From a virus: 38,836 nt of DNA. Every line of letters starts with the position of its first letter. Position 1 is the first letter of the stretch. The stretch is from IMG/VR virus record IMGVR_UViG_3300004369_000668, positions 1-38,836 of that record; one strand, written 5' to 3'. Below the pieces are notes generated by a model that saw only the letters and a program-made list of their open reading frames with translations, had not been told where the DNA came from and did not search any database. Positions 7,351 through 14,941 of this stretch are shown here, in pieces. A program made the translations under genes and the position numbers.

Positions 7351-7467
7351 ATCACAGCACATACATTCACAAATTTGCAAAAGTTTAAAAGGCTCCTGTT
7401 CAAAGTGACGACAATCCTCCAGTAGTTTAGTCAAATTAAATAAGAAGGGCGGTTATCCGCCCTTTTT
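7351..7467 (+). ncRNA. Possible small RNA ending in a strong terminator
   Basis: No open frame lies between the 56-aa gene and the tRNA. The stretch holds two unpaired anti-Shine-Dalgarno-like runs (GGCTCCTG near 7392 and ATCCTCCAG near 7414) and ends in the terminator at 7445-7467. No promoter is visible, so it could equally be readthrough from 7121. Weak call. Confidence 0.22.
7445..7467 (+). terminator. Strong rho-independent terminator before the tRNA region
   Basis: AAGGGCGG, TTAT loop, CCGCCCTT, then T-rich tail. It is a GC-rich 8-bp stem, unusual in this AT-rich sequence. Confidence 0.88.
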
Positions 7468-7491
7468 CATCTTTTAATCACATACCCTATC

Positions 7492-7499
7492 TATAAATA
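7492..7499 (+). promoter_or_regulatory. Consensus late-type TATAAATA upstream of tRNA-Thr
   Basis: CTATAAATAG ends 21 nt before the tRNA 5' end. It suggests that the tRNA-ORF-tRNA unit is transcribed late. Confidence 0.55.
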
Positions 7500-7520
7500 G
7501 TTCTGAACAATAATAAAAAG

Positions 7521-7597
7521 GCCACCTTAGCTCAGTTGGCCAGAGCAGGGGTTTTGTAAACCTCAGGTCGTCAGTTCGAATCTGACAGGTGGCTCCA
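7521..7597 (+). tRNA. tRNA-Thr (anticodon TGT), CCA encoded
   Basis: 77 nt. Acceptor GCCACCT/AGGTGGC, D stem GCTC/GAGC, anticodon stem GGGGT/ACCTC with loop TTTGTAA (anticodon TGT), T arm GTCAG-TTCGAAT-CTGAC, and a genomic CCA. All stems close. It reads ACA codons, common in AT-rich genes. The next gene starts 11 nt later, so the tRNA is cut out of a transcript shared with the small repeat protein and tRNA-Ala. Confidence 0.95.
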
Positions 7598-7608
7598 GAG
7601 GAAATAAA

Positions 7609-7845
7609 ATGGCAAAAACAACAAAAGCAAAAGCAAAACCTGTAAAGGCAAAGGCTCCAACAAAGAAAAAGGTAACCAAAGTAACACCTAATCCATGGAG
7701 TGGTGAAGTTATTGCGGCAAACATTCAAAAGAATGCAGAACAGATTGCTAAAAACATTCAAAAGAATGCAGAACAGATTGCTAAAAACATTCATGCAAAT
7801 GCAGAAAGAATAAGTGCAAATATTAAAGCACTGATGAATAGATAA
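7609..7845 (+). CDS. 78-aa lysine/alanine-rich repeat protein between two tRNAs
   Basis: The N-terminal 30 residues are a histone-H1-like tail (MAKTTKAKAKPVKAKAPTKK). Residues 36-74 consist of an 11-residue repeat: ANIQKNAEQIA, KNIQKNAEQIA, KNIHANAERIS. Undecad repeats of this kind form extended amphipathic or coiled-coil helices. The repeat is also a 33-bp tandem DNA repeat (two perfect units from 7721). A ribosome site GAGG lies just before the ATG. DNA or polyanion binding with self-association is inferred from composition. It sits in one transcription unit with tRNAs on either side, an odd position for a protein gene. Confidence 0.7.
   Translation: MAKTTKAKAKPVKAKAPTKKKVTKVTPNPWSGEVIAANIQKNAEQIAKNIQKNAEQIAKNIHANAERISANIKALMNR
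7721..7786 (+). repeat. 33-bp tandem repeat, two perfect copies plus partial third
   Basis: Units begin ACATTCAAAAGAATGC at 7721 and 7754, with a diverged third at 7787. The period equals 11 codons and stays in frame. Confidence 0.85.
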
Positions 7846-7852
7846 TAATTTA

Positions 7853-7928
7853 GGGGCCATAGCTCAGCCGAGAGAGCGCCTGGTTTGCAACCAGGAGGTC
7901 GGGAGTTTGATCCTCCCTGGCTCCACCA
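7853..7928 (+). tRNA. tRNA-Ala (anticodon TGC), CCA encoded
   Basis: 76 nt. Acceptor GGGGCCA/TGGCTCC with one G-T pair, D stem GCTC/GAGC, anticodon stem CCTGG/CCAGG with loop TTTGCAA (anticodon TGC), T stem GGGAG/CTCCC with loop TTTGATC, and a genomic CCA. TTT replaces the usual TTC at the start of the T loop. It starts 7 nt after the repeat-protein stop and ends 14 nt before the next ATG. Confidence 0.93.
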
Positions 7929-7942
7929 TTTAAGAGGACATA

Positions 7943-9079
7943 ATGGAATTAAATAAACTAGACCACAGGTGGGATAACCAATTAATAGATCATGATCATG
8001 AAAAGTATAATTGGCGTCAATATTTTATAGACGCAGTTCAAGAAAAATATCCACAAGTTACAGAATTAGAAAAATTACATGAGGTTATGCAACCTAATGA
8101 GATTAATGACTTTGTATGGGATATACAACGTATTTGTAAAACAGAAGAGTTTGCTAAAAAGTTAGATGACTTTATGGACGATGTTGCAAGGCCTCGTCTA
8201 GATGGTGCAGACTTTATGGTACAAGATGTTGTAGGTGTAAGAGTAGTAATACCAAACCAAGCAAAACATGGTAGAACACTTAACTTTCATCAAGGTATTT
8301 GGTTTGGGCATGGCCCAGGTATGTTTAGTATTTGGAGTCCGATAACAGAGGCATATGATTCTAATACTATGCAAATTTTACCATGGGAAGAAAGTAGAAT
8401 GATAACTCAAAAGGCATACGATGAACAATTAAGTTATCAGGAAATACAAAAACTATGTTTAGAACATAGTATTCCTTGTAATGCATCACCAGGACAGAGT
8501 TGGTTGTTCCAGCAAGGTCATTTACATGGCAATATAAACAATGATACTGACATTACACGTTGGAGTTTTGATACCAGAGTATTAGTAAAAGGTGGTAACT
8601 ATGGCAGACGCAGACCAGGTGGATACTTTAGACTACATAGAACATATAGACAACCTTTAACAAATATAGATACAAATAAAACCTGGATAAACTATATTGA
8701 TATGAACAGTAGGTTTTGTGAAACAACTCCTTTCTTTGTAACAAGTATGATTATGCAACAGTTTTGTAAGGATGTTGGCATAGAGCCAGCAGACTATCCA
8801 TTAGAACTAAGTTTTTGTCATTGGGAACCTATGTTAGAAGACTTTATACGTGATCCAAATATTCAAGGTATTTTGTTCCCGAGTATTTTAGGAATGACAT
8901 ACGATAAGGAACGTAGAGACGAACTTATAGACCTTGCATTTGAAAATAACACTGATCTTTTATTCGTTGATGAAAGAATATTGTTAAATAATGACAAGGA
9001 AAGAAAGTACTTAGATAAAATATTTGAGTATATTAACGATGAAGAAGACCCAGACTTATTATTAGGACACACAAGGTAA
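7943..9079 (+). CDS. Fusion: 2OG-Fe(II) oxygenase + LIC12192-type sporadic carbohydrate cluster domain
   Basis: 378 aa. Residues ~90-235 resemble the 2OG-Fe(II)/phytanoyl-like oxygenase of the 'sporadic carbohydrate cluster' (TIGR04324 type): FHQGIWFGHGPGMFS with His116, QGHLHGN with His195, and TRWSFDTRV for 2OG binding. Residues ~247-355 match the separate LIC12192 family (TIGR04323 type): SFCHWEPMLEDFI, QGILFPSILGM, LLFVDERILL. In bacteria these are usually separate neighbouring genes of surface-carbohydrate clusters; here they are fused. The gene leads a run with two glycosyltransferases (2-nt gap, then overlap). A ribosome site AGAGG precedes the start. Family names are from memory; the fusion itself is a clear two-part protein. 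Confidence 0.72.
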   Translation: MELNKLDHRWDNQLIDHDHEKYNWRQYFIDAVQEKYPQVTELEKLHEVMQPNEINDFVWDIQRICKTEEFAKKLDDFMDDVARPRLDGADFMVQDVVGVRVVIPNQAKHGRTLNFHQGIWFGHGPGMFSIWSPITEAYDSNTMQILPWEESRMITQKAYDEQLSYQEIQKLCLEHSIPCNASPGQSWLFQQGHLHGNINNDTDITRWSFDTRVLVKGGNYGRRRPGGYFRLHRTYRQPLTNIDTNKTWINYIDMNSRFCETTPFFVTSMIMQQFCKDVGIEPADYPLELSFCHWEPMLEDFIRDPNIQGILFPSILGMTYDKERRDELIDLAFENNTDLLFVDERILLNNDKERKYLDKIFEYINDEEDPDLLLGHTR

Positions 9080-9081
9080 AC

Positions 9082-10029
9082 ATGACAAAGAAAAAAACTC
9101 AAAAACAAAAAACATTACCTACTCAAGTTCAGGATAATAACAAAGATGTAATGTTTAATTTGCTTGATAGCAAAATTGAAATACCGTTAGGACTGCTTAG
9201 GCAAAAACATATCTTTATTGCTACACCTTGTTATGGTGGGCAGATTGGTGAGCCATACTTTAGAAGCATGATGAGGTTTGCTATACTATGTAACAAGTAT
9301 AATATTAAATACACAATAAGTACGTTAGCAAACGAAAGTTTAGTTACTAGAGGTAGAAATACATTAACAAGTTTCTTTATGGAAAATAAAGATGCAACAC
9401 ATCTGTTCTTTATTGATGCAGACATAGAGTTTAATCCAGAAGACATTTTAAGAATGGTAGCATACAACAAACCTGTTATTGTAGGTGCATATCCTAAAAA
9501 AGCAATAAATTGGACAAGCATTATTAATGCCGCCAGAGCAGAGGATTTAGAAACTGCAGAAACAATAGAAGGGCATAGTTCAAACTATGTTGTAAATTTT
9601 GATTTTATCAAAGATGCAGAAGGAAAAAATACTCCTCAAGTTCAAATACAAGACAACCTTGTAAAATTAAAAGACGCTGGTACTGGATTTATGTGTATTG
9701 AAAAAAGTGTAATACAAAGTATGTTTGATAAACACCCAGAATACAAATATGTAAATGACATCAATGTGGATCAGAAGTTTGAACCATTTATGTATGCACT
9801 TTTTGACACAATGATTGATCCTGAAAGCAGACGTTATCTATCAGAGGATTATATGTTCTGTAGAACATGGCAAAACATGGGCGGTGATGTTTGGTTAGAC
9901 CCAAGAACAGCACTTAGCCATGTTGGTCATTATACATTTAGAGGAAATATTAGAAAGTTATTTACAGGTGAGAACAAATATCACAGAGAGCAAGAGGTTA
10001 AAAGTGGCCAATCAAAAACAACAACATAA
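9082..10029 (+). CDS. Glycosyltransferase, GT-A fold
   Basis: 315 aa. After a basic N-terminal tail, the fold begins HIFIATPCYGGQ (residues ~42-53); LFFIDADIEF gives the DxD-like metal site; LSEDYMFCRTW and GDVWLDPRTALSHVG form the acceptor-side motifs typical of phage GT2-like enzymes. Such enzymes move a sugar from a nucleotide sugar to an acceptor. It starts 2 nt after the fusion gene and overlaps the next glycosyltransferase by 26 nt, so the three form one operon. The acceptor (phage DNA, virion protein or host glycan) cannot be told. Confidence 0.8.
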   Translation: MTKKKTQKQKTLPTQVQDNNKDVMFNLLDSKIEIPLGLLRQKHIFIATPCYGGQIGEPYFRSMMRFAILCNKYNIKYTISTLANESLVTRGRNTLTSFFMENKDATHLFFIDADIEFNPEDILRMVAYNKPVIVGAYPKKAINWTSIINAARAEDLETAETIEGHSSNYVVNFDFIKDAEGKNTPQVQIQDNLVKLKDAGTGFMCIEKSVIQSMFDKHPEYKYVNDINVDQKFEPFMYALFDTMIDPESRRYLSEDYMFCRTWQNMGGDVWLDPRTALSHVGHYTFRGNIRKLFTGENKYHREQEVKSGQSKTTT

Positions 10030-10894
10030 AGAAAAAAGCGAATCTCTAATATCTATTTTACTTCCTACAAGAGGTAGAAGAGAAGTATTAAAGAAAAGTA
10101 TTGAATCTGTTATCAGTAAAGCAAACCAGAAAAACAAATTAGAAATATTATTTGGTATTGATGAAGACGATGTAGGAATTTCAGAATATATTAAAGAAGA
10201 ACTAGCACCTTTATTTAAAGAGAACGGAATAGAGGCAAGAGCCAGTGTGTTTAAACCATTAGGATATGAGCAATTACATATTTACATCAATACACTTGCA
10301 GGAGCGGCCACAGGCGAATGGTTATTCTTCTGGAACGATGATTGTTTAATGGTGTCTGAAGGTTGGGACGATGTTATCAGACAATACGACGGTCAATTTA
10401 AGTTATTAGGACCTAAAGATAATCATGAAGGACATCCTTACGCAATACTACCAATCGTTCCAAAAGATTGGTTTATACTGTTAGGGCATTTAAGTCAAAA
10501 TCCTCAAAATGATGCATGGCTAAGTCATATAGCATACATGCTAGATATATTTGAAAGAGTGGATTTTGAATTTATACATGACAGAGCAGACATCACCGGA
10601 AACAATGATGACGAAACATTCAAGAATCGCAAATATATGGAAGGTAATCCAAGTGACCCTAAAGATTTTGGACATCCAGACCAACAAAATGCCAGAGTAA
10701 GCTCAGCATCTAAAATAGCATGGTTTTTAAATAAAACTGGACAAGGTGACCTCACATGGTGGAACAACGTTGTAGCAGGTACTCAAAATCCATTTGAGAA
10801 AATGAAATGGGCAGAAGGTGTTAAAGGTGCTGGTCAATTGAATGCAATTAATGAAGAGCCTGAACTTCCAGACGACACAGTTATTTCACTATAG
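10004..10894 (+). CDS. Glycosyltransferase family 2-like protein (GTG start)
   Basis: 296 aa from GTG 10004, preceded by GAGG; an upstream ATG (9920) lies too deep in the previous gene and gives a poor N-terminus. LISILLPTRGR opens the GT2 fold, LEILFGIDEDD follows, and WLFFWNDDC is the metal-binding motif. The C-terminal half has PKDWF, and DQQNARVSS with WWNNVV segments. The final stretch (EEPELPDD) is acidic. It is probably the partner of the preceding glycosyltransferase on the same modification path. Confidence 0.75.
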   Translation: MANQKQQHKEKSESLISILLPTRGRREVLKKSIESVISKANQKNKLEILFGIDEDDVGISEYIKEELAPLFKENGIEARASVFKPLGYEQLHIYINTLAGAATGEWLFFWNDDCLMVSEGWDDVIRQYDGQFKLLGPKDNHEGHPYAILPIVPKDWFILLGHLSQNPQNDAWLSHIAYMLDIFERVDFEFIHDRADITGNNDDETFKNRKYMEGNPSDPKDFGHPDQQNARVSSASKIAWFLNKTGQGDLTWWNNVVAGTQNPFEKMKWAEGVKGAGQLNAINEEPELPDDTVISL

Positions 10895-10897
10895 TAC

Positions 10898-10925
10898 TTG
10901 ACATAAGTACATCTTTTGTTATAAT
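10898..10925 (+). promoter_or_regulatory. Early promoter with extended -10 and an inverted repeat over the -35
   Basis: TTGACA (10898-10903), 16 bp, TATAAT (10920-10925) preceded by TG-T. GTACTT-GACAT-AAGTAC (10894-10910) is an inverted repeat covering the -35 box and could be an operator. Confidence 0.78.
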
Positions 10926-10948
10926 ATTACTTTTAATGGAGTAATCTT

Positions 10949-11497
10949 ATGGCCATACACGCAATGGTAGATATAGAAACACTAGGCACAAAGCCTGATA
11001 GTGTGGTATTAACTGTGGGCGGTTGTAAGTTTAATCCATTTAGTATGGCAGACCCGTATGATCATTTCATAATGAGACTGGATGTAGATGAGCAGACTGC
11101 TAAAGGTAGATTTGTAGATGAAAGAACACTTGCATGGTGGGGGCAACAGGCACCAGAAATACAAGAGGAAGCATTTAGTTTAGAGGACAGAGTAGATATA
11201 AAAGCATTCTGTACTGCATTTAATAAATGGCTAGTAGGTGTTGATATAAAATGGGCTCAAGGACCCAGGTTTGATTTCGGAATCCTGCAAAGTCTATACG
11301 AAGATTTTGAACATCATATAAATTGGTTTTACTGGCAAGAAGCAGATAGCAGAACTATATTTAATCTTATGCCTGGTGACCCGAGAAAAGACGCTCAGGG
11401 TAATCAAACAGGTCACCATGATGCACTTGCTGATGCTATTGTACAGGCTATTGCTGTACAAAAATCATTCGAGCATTTTAAAATACACTCTACCTAA
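10949..11497 (+). CDS. dexA: DEDDh 3'-5' exonuclease, DexA/RNase T-like
   Basis: 182 aa. Exo I motif Asp8/Glu10 (VDIETLG), Exo II Asp109 (GPRFDFGIL) and Exo III His157...Asp162 (GHHDALADA) give a complete DEDDh active site. The length and WWGQQAPE segment resemble T4-like exonuclease A/exodeoxyribonuclease-VIII-like proteins (known to degrade DNA or RNA from the 3' end). It is expressed from a consensus early promoter with GGAG before the start. T4 DexA acts in nucleic-acid turnover; the symbol is by similarity. Confidence 0.82.
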   Translation: MAIHAMVDIETLGTKPDSVVLTVGGCKFNPFSMADPYDHFIMRLDVDEQTAKGRFVDERTLAWWGQQAPEIQEEAFSLEDRVDIKAFCTAFNKWLVGVDIKWAQGPRFDFGILQSLYEDFEHHINWFYWQEADSRTIFNLMPGDPRKDAQGNQTGHHDALADAIVQAIAVQKSFEHFKIHST

Positions 11498-11570
11498 GAA
11501 ATAATTTAGAAACCTTTGTAATTCTACCAGATTTCATTATTTTATTAAATTTTTTCCATACTTTCTTCAT
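11490..11570 (-). CDS. 26-aa basic peptide coupled to the secreted protein gene
   Basis: It opens at an ATGA overlap with the stop of the secreted protein and reads MKKVWKKFNKIMKSGR... ending FLR. It is strongly basic and helical. Its end overlaps the exonuclease gene by 8 nt on the other strand. Translation is supported only by the overlap. Confidence 0.35.
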   Translation of the reverse strand: MKKVWKKFNKIMKSGRITKVSKLFLR

Positions 11571-11872
11571 GCTAGTTTCTCCAAGTTTGTGAATCTACAT
11601 GTTGAAAAGCCTTGATTGTGTTGAACTCCAAAGGAGTTGTGTATTCTGTCGTTGAATACATATCTGTAGTGTTGTTTTCGTTTGAAGTCACATCTATTAG
11701 ATCTAATGATATCTCCTTTATAGAAAGAATCGTCTTTCATTTGGAAGATGATTTCATTTGATTTAGTAAAAATAACTTTATCCACATCAGATTTATCGAT
11801 GTGATTGTCAGCCAATGCTGGACCGCTAATGAGTAGGGTTAGCATGGCTACTATTCCTAGTGGTTTCACCAT
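11567..11872 (-). CDS. Small secreted/periplasmic protein with signal peptide
   Basis: 101 aa. MVKPLGIVAMLTLLISGPALA followed by DN is a clear signal peptide with an Ala-x-Ala site; the mature protein is about 80 residues, basic, with two cysteines (NRCDF and STCRF) that could form a disulfide. CAGGAG precedes the ATG. It faces the 12063 gene across a divergent region with three TGTTACA repeats. Export to the host periplasm suggests interference with the envelope or superinfection (inference). Not recognised. Confidence 0.7.
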   Translation of the reverse strand: MVKPLGIVAMLTLLISGPALADNHIDKSDVDKVIFTKSNEIIFQMKDDSFYKGDIIRSNRCDFKRKQHYRYVFNDRIHNSFGVQHNQGFSTCRFTNLEKLA

Positions 11873-11935
11873 ATTTTTCTCCTGTAATGTAGTAACGATT
11901 GTACTAAATTTGCATAACTCAACTCTAATGAGTAC

Positions 11936-11973
11936 TGTTACAAAAGCAACATTTATGTTACAATCCTGTTACA
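11936..11973. repeat. Three TGTTACA direct repeats in a divergent promoter region
   Basis: TGTTACA at 11936-11942, 11956-11962 and 11967-11973, between the two divergent genes. Possible regulator-binding sites; spacing is irregular (20 and 11). Confidence 0.4.
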
Positions 11974-12000
11974 TGATTATTTATCTTTTATACAAAATAC

Positions 12001-12028
12001 TTGACACATTGTTGAAAAATGCTACAAT
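12001..12028 (+). promoter_or_regulatory. Early promoter for the 75-aa membrane protein
   Basis: TTGACA (12001-12006), 16 bp, TACAAT (12023-12028) preceded by TG-C. Confidence 0.72.
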
Positions 12029-12062
12029 ATATCTTACATTAATTAAAAACCGAGGAGGTTAT

Positions 12063-12290
12063 ATGAATAATGTAATAAGCATGGTACAAGATTTTGTAGT
12101 TGGAATTACAAAAATCTTTGTAGCATTAATACCGTTAGGTGTAGTTGCTGGATTAGTATTTGGCGATACACTTATTATAGGCGATGTAGTAGGTAACTTG
12201 GTTGCTCTAGTACAAGGTTTAGGTGAAGCAGGTATAGTTGGACTTATTGTAGTTTTACTATTAGCATCTGTTTTCAGTAACGGTAAGTAA
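12063..12290 (+). CDS. 75-aa two-helix membrane protein, paralogue of the 37327 gene
   Basis: The start at 12063 is fixed by a near-perfect GAGGAGGT ribosome site; the longer open frame from 11805 would run through the promoter. The product starts MNNVISMVQDFVVG and has two membrane helices around IPLGVVAGLVFG and AGIVGLIVVLLLASVF joined by a short loop. It shares LGVV, VLFG/LVFG, a VxxNLxALxxGL-like middle and GLLGLI/GIVGLI with the protein at 37097-37327. The gene is a stand-alone unit with a strong promoter, strong ribosome site and strong terminator, so it should be abundant. Function unknown; holin-like size but no known holin signature. Confidence 0.75.
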   Translation: MNNVISMVQDFVVGITKIFVALIPLGVVAGLVFGDTLIIGDVVGNLVALVQGLGEAGIVGLIVVLLLASVFSNGK

Positions 12291-12297
12291 AGTAATT

Positions 12298-12322
12298 AGG
12301 GCATATTTAATATGCCCTTTTT
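12298..12322 (+). terminator. Strong rho-independent terminator
   Basis: AGGGCATAT, TTA loop, ATATGCCCT, then TTTT. It is a perfect 9-bp stem. Confidence 0.9.
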
Positions 12323-12334
12323 CTGAAAGAAGGC

Positions 12335-12362
12335 TTGACATATCTGAGTTTGGTGTTATACT
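12335..12362 (+). promoter_or_regulatory. Early promoter with extended -10
   Basis: TTGACA (12335-12340), 16 bp, TATACT (12357-12362) preceded by TG-T. It follows directly on a terminator. Confidence 0.75.
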
Positions 12363-12397
12363 ATATGTATAGTTTAAATAATTAGGTAGGAGTAAAT

Positions 12398-12910
12398 ATG
12401 CAAACTTTAGTAATAAACACTCAATATAGAGAGAACTATGCGGCTCATAACGAAGGTTATGAGCATGGTGTAGATGAAGCACATTGGAAATTTAAGGGTG
12501 GTAGCACTTATTTTGTTACTGACTTAACTGAAGCCAATGTAAATAGCATTGTTGCTAATGGTATTCCAACTTTAACTAAACTCATTGAAGACAAGAACGA
12601 GGCTTTCGAAGAGTATATTATCGACTGGGAGATACGTGATCTTGGTAAAAATGGCGACGGTAAAGGCCCAATTTGTGAGAGTTGGGAAATTCCTGTTCAG
12701 TTCTATTATGAGGACAAGCAATGGAAATGTCGTACCCATCACACCCCAGGCGATGAATCTTATTGGAACTCTGCTATTATCAGCAGAGCGGAACAGTGGA
12801 TACCTGGTGAGGGTGGTACTAGAAATGACTACCAATGTCAGTATAAAACTAAAAATGGTTGGTTTGATCAGAAAGATCCTCAACTAAAAACTGAAGTGGA
12901 GGCGGCTTAA
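12398..12910 (+). CDS. 170-aa unknown protein, early
   Basis: Soluble protein starting MQTLVINTQYRENYAAHNEGY, rich in Trp and acidic residues. The C-terminal half has CESWEIPVQFYYED, CRTHHTPG and NDYQCQYKTKNGWFD, with scattered Cys/His that might bind metal. No known motif is recognised. AGGAG precedes the ATG, and it has its own early promoter between a terminator and another promoter. This is typical of host-takeover genes, but the role is unknown. Confidence 0.6.
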   Translation: MQTLVINTQYRENYAAHNEGYEHGVDEAHWKFKGGSTYFVTDLTEANVNSIVANGIPTLTKLIEDKNEAFEEYIIDWEIRDLGKNGDGKGPICESWEIPVQFYYEDKQWKCRTHHTPGDESYWNSAIISRAEQWIPGEGGTRNDYQCQYKTKNGWFDQKDPQLKTEVEAA

Positions 12911-12927
12911 AAAGTTGTCAAAAAGGC

Positions 12928-12955
12928 TTGACAGATCACAGGAATTTGTTATAAT
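12928..12955 (+). promoter_or_regulatory. Early promoter, extended -10, ahead of the ligase operon
   Basis: TTGACA (12928-12933), 16 bp, TATAAT (12950-12955) preceded by TG-T; both boxes are consensus. Confidence 0.82.
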
Positions 12956-12990
12956 ATTAGTATAATTTAAATAAAAAGGTAGGAGTTTTT

Positions 12991-13503
12991 ATGTTACAAT
13001 ATAGAATTTTAGGAAATCAACCAGAGCCAACAGGCTTACTTAAAGGTCATGAAATACATGACTTCCAATACAGAACTAGAGATGCTGAAGCATTTGAAAA
13101 AGGTAAAAAACTTGTAGAAAAGTTTGTTGCTGATTTAGATTTTGTTCCAGCAGACGATGAGTATTATGTAATTGATGATCCAATGCAAATTACTTTAGGT
13201 GAGTATGAAGATACTGGTAAATTCCCAGGTATGAACAGTTTGGTATTACAACTTGAGAAATTAGGTTTCTATACTAAAAGTGCAAGTTACAGAACTGCTG
13301 AATACAGACCTGAATTTGCAAGAGCATTTAACAGAGCAGTTAGTGATGAAGGTAACACTAACAGAGACGGTTCAATAGACTGGAACTTTGTTGATGCTGA
13401 CCTTTATGGTAGTGAGCACAGACCTAATAGCGATAAAGAATATTATGCTATATACGAAAGTATTGCTATCCAATATGATTTAGCAAATGGGATTATACAA
13501 TAA
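12991..13503 (+). CDS. 170-aa unknown protein upstream of DNA ligase
   Basis: Soluble acidic protein starting MLQYRILGNQPEPTG. It has MQITLGEYEDTGKFPGMNSL in the middle and NRDGSIDWNFVDADLYG further on. No motif is recognised. AGGAG precedes the start. Its stop overlaps the ligase start by 1 nt (TAATG), so the two are co-transcribed from the 12928 promoter. A DNA-metabolism role is suggested only by this coupling. Confidence 0.6.
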   Translation: MLQYRILGNQPEPTGLLKGHEIHDFQYRTRDAEAFEKGKKLVEKFVADLDFVPADDEYYVIDDPMQITLGEYEDTGKFPGMNSLVLQLEKLGFYTKSASYRTAEYRPEFARAFNRAVSDEGNTNRDGSIDWNFVDADLYGSEHRPNSDKEYYAIYESIAIQYDLANGIIQ

Positions 13504-14771
13504 TGAGACCTTGGGAAATCATACAAAAATTAGAATCAGATAACAGCAGACTCTTTAAGGAGTCTGTTGTTGCTGATAATATTATAAGTGAAGAATTTAC
13601 TGTAGGCTTACAGTATGCTTTAGACAGTTTAGTAACATTTGGTGTTCAGCAAGTTCCATTTAGTGAAACAGATGGTAAAGGCATTCTAGATAAAGAGTTT
13701 TATGCAGTTGCAGACAAACTGGTTGCTAGAGAACTCACAGGACATGCGGCTCGTGATGCTATCCAAGAATTATGTAATACTGCTACTAATGAGCAATGGA
13801 ACGATTGGTACAGAAGAATATTAATCAAAGATCTTCGTTGTGGTGTCAGTGTAAAAACAGTTAATGGTGTTGCACCAGGAACTGTGCCTGTATTTGGTTG
13901 TATGTTAGCACATGACGGAGCAAAACATCCTAAAAAGATTAAAGGACAATGTATAGTAGAATACAAATATGATGGTGTAAGAGTTATTGCTATTGTGCAA
14001 AATGGTAGTGCTACTTTATACTCGCGTAATGGAAAGTTACTCAGTAACTTCCCTCACATTGAAGAGGCTCTGAGTAAGCCAGAATACAACGATACTGTAT
14101 TTGATGGTGAGGTTATGAGTGATGACTTCCAAACATTAATGAAGCAAGTTCATAGAAAAGAAGGTGCTCAAACACAAGACGCCTACTTGGCACTATTTGA
14201 TGTGCTGTCGTTAGATGAGTTTCAGGAAGGAGAGACTAGTGCCAACACATTGGAAAGAAAATTACAACTAGAAGAATACAGAGACAAAGAAGACTGTATT
14301 AAGGTTGTAGATTACTGGCAAATGGACATGGACACAGAGCAAGGACAGGAGTTATTTGCTGATCTAAACAAAATTGCTTTAGACAAAGGATACGAAGGTC
14401 TTATGATAAAACCAATACACGAAGTATATAAGTGTAAGAGAAGTCATGCTTGGTTAAAAATAAAGCCTTTTATTGAAGTTACACTTAAAGTTATTGCATT
14501 AGAAGAAGGCACAGGCAAAAACGAAGGCATGTTAGGTGCTCTTGTAGTTGAAGGTGAAGACGATGGCAAGTTTTTCCATGTTAATGTGGGTAGTGGCTTA
14601 ACTGATGAAAACAGAGAGCAGATTTGGGCTAACCAAAATGCTGTTATTGGACAGTTAGTTGAGATTAGAGCCGATGCGGCTACACAATCGCAAGACGCAA
14701 AAGACACTTGGAGTTTAAGGTTCCCTAGATTTAAAACATTTAGAGGGTTTGAACTAGGAGAAAAATTATAA
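13503..14771 (+). CDS. ATP-dependent DNA ligase
   Basis: 422 aa. Motif I EYKYDGVR with adenylated Lys155, then SRNGK (motif Ia), FDGEVMS (motif III), EGLMIKP (motif IV) and LKIKPF (motif V) define the nucleotidyltransferase core; the C-terminal OB domain follows (LGALVVEGEDDGKFFHVNVGSG). It seals nicks in duplex DNA using ATP, needed for lagging strands and repair. Slightly shorter than T4 gp30. It overlaps the upstream gene by 1 nt and the next small membrane gene by 1 nt. Confidence 0.93.
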   Translation: MRPWEIIQKLESDNSRLFKESVVADNIISEEFTVGLQYALDSLVTFGVQQVPFSETDGKGILDKEFYAVADKLVARELTGHAARDAIQELCNTATNEQWNDWYRRILIKDLRCGVSVKTVNGVAPGTVPVFGCMLAHDGAKHPKKIKGQCIVEYKYDGVRVIAIVQNGSATLYSRNGKLLSNFPHIEEALSKPEYNDTVFDGEVMSDDFQTLMKQVHRKEGAQTQDAYLALFDVLSLDEFQEGETSANTLERKLQLEEYRDKEDCIKVVDYWQMDMDTEQGQELFADLNKIALDKGYEGLMIKPIHEVYKCKRSHAWLKIKPFIEVTLKVIALEEGTGKNEGMLGALVVEGEDDGKFFHVNVGSGLTDENREQIWANQNAVIGQLVEIRADAATQSQDAKDTWSLRFPRFKTFRGFELGEKL

Positions 14772-14941
14772 TGACAGGTTATATACTATTTGTAGCAGTA
14801 TTTGTATGGATAGTTTCGTATGTGAGACTGCCTAAATGGACGTTCCCACAAGTAAATGTAGTGCAACGAAGTAATTTTGCTACTCTTAACAGTATATTTG
14901 TTATAGTGGTTTATATAATGTTTATGTTGGCGAACGGATGA
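14771..14941 (+). CDS. 56-aa two-helix membrane protein
   Basis: TAATG overlap with the ligase stop. The two hydrophobic helices (GYILFVAVFVWIV and NSIFVIVVYIMFML) are separated by a basic/polar loop with LPKWTFPQVNVVQRS. Translational coupling to the ligase is likely. Function unknown. Confidence 0.55.
   Translation: MTGYILFVAVFVWIVSYVRLPKWTFPQVNVVQRSNFATLNSIFVIVVYIMFMLANG

Noticed and set aside
7474-7860. Minus-strand 128-codon frame over the tRNA region
   Set aside because: It is antisense to tRNA-Thr and the repeat protein; its Cys/Phe-rich sequence mirrors the Lys-rich repeat.
12572-12887. Frames of 100-103 codons on both strands inside the 170-aa gene
   Set aside because: They lack ribosome sites and lie inside a gene with its own promoter and AGGAG site.
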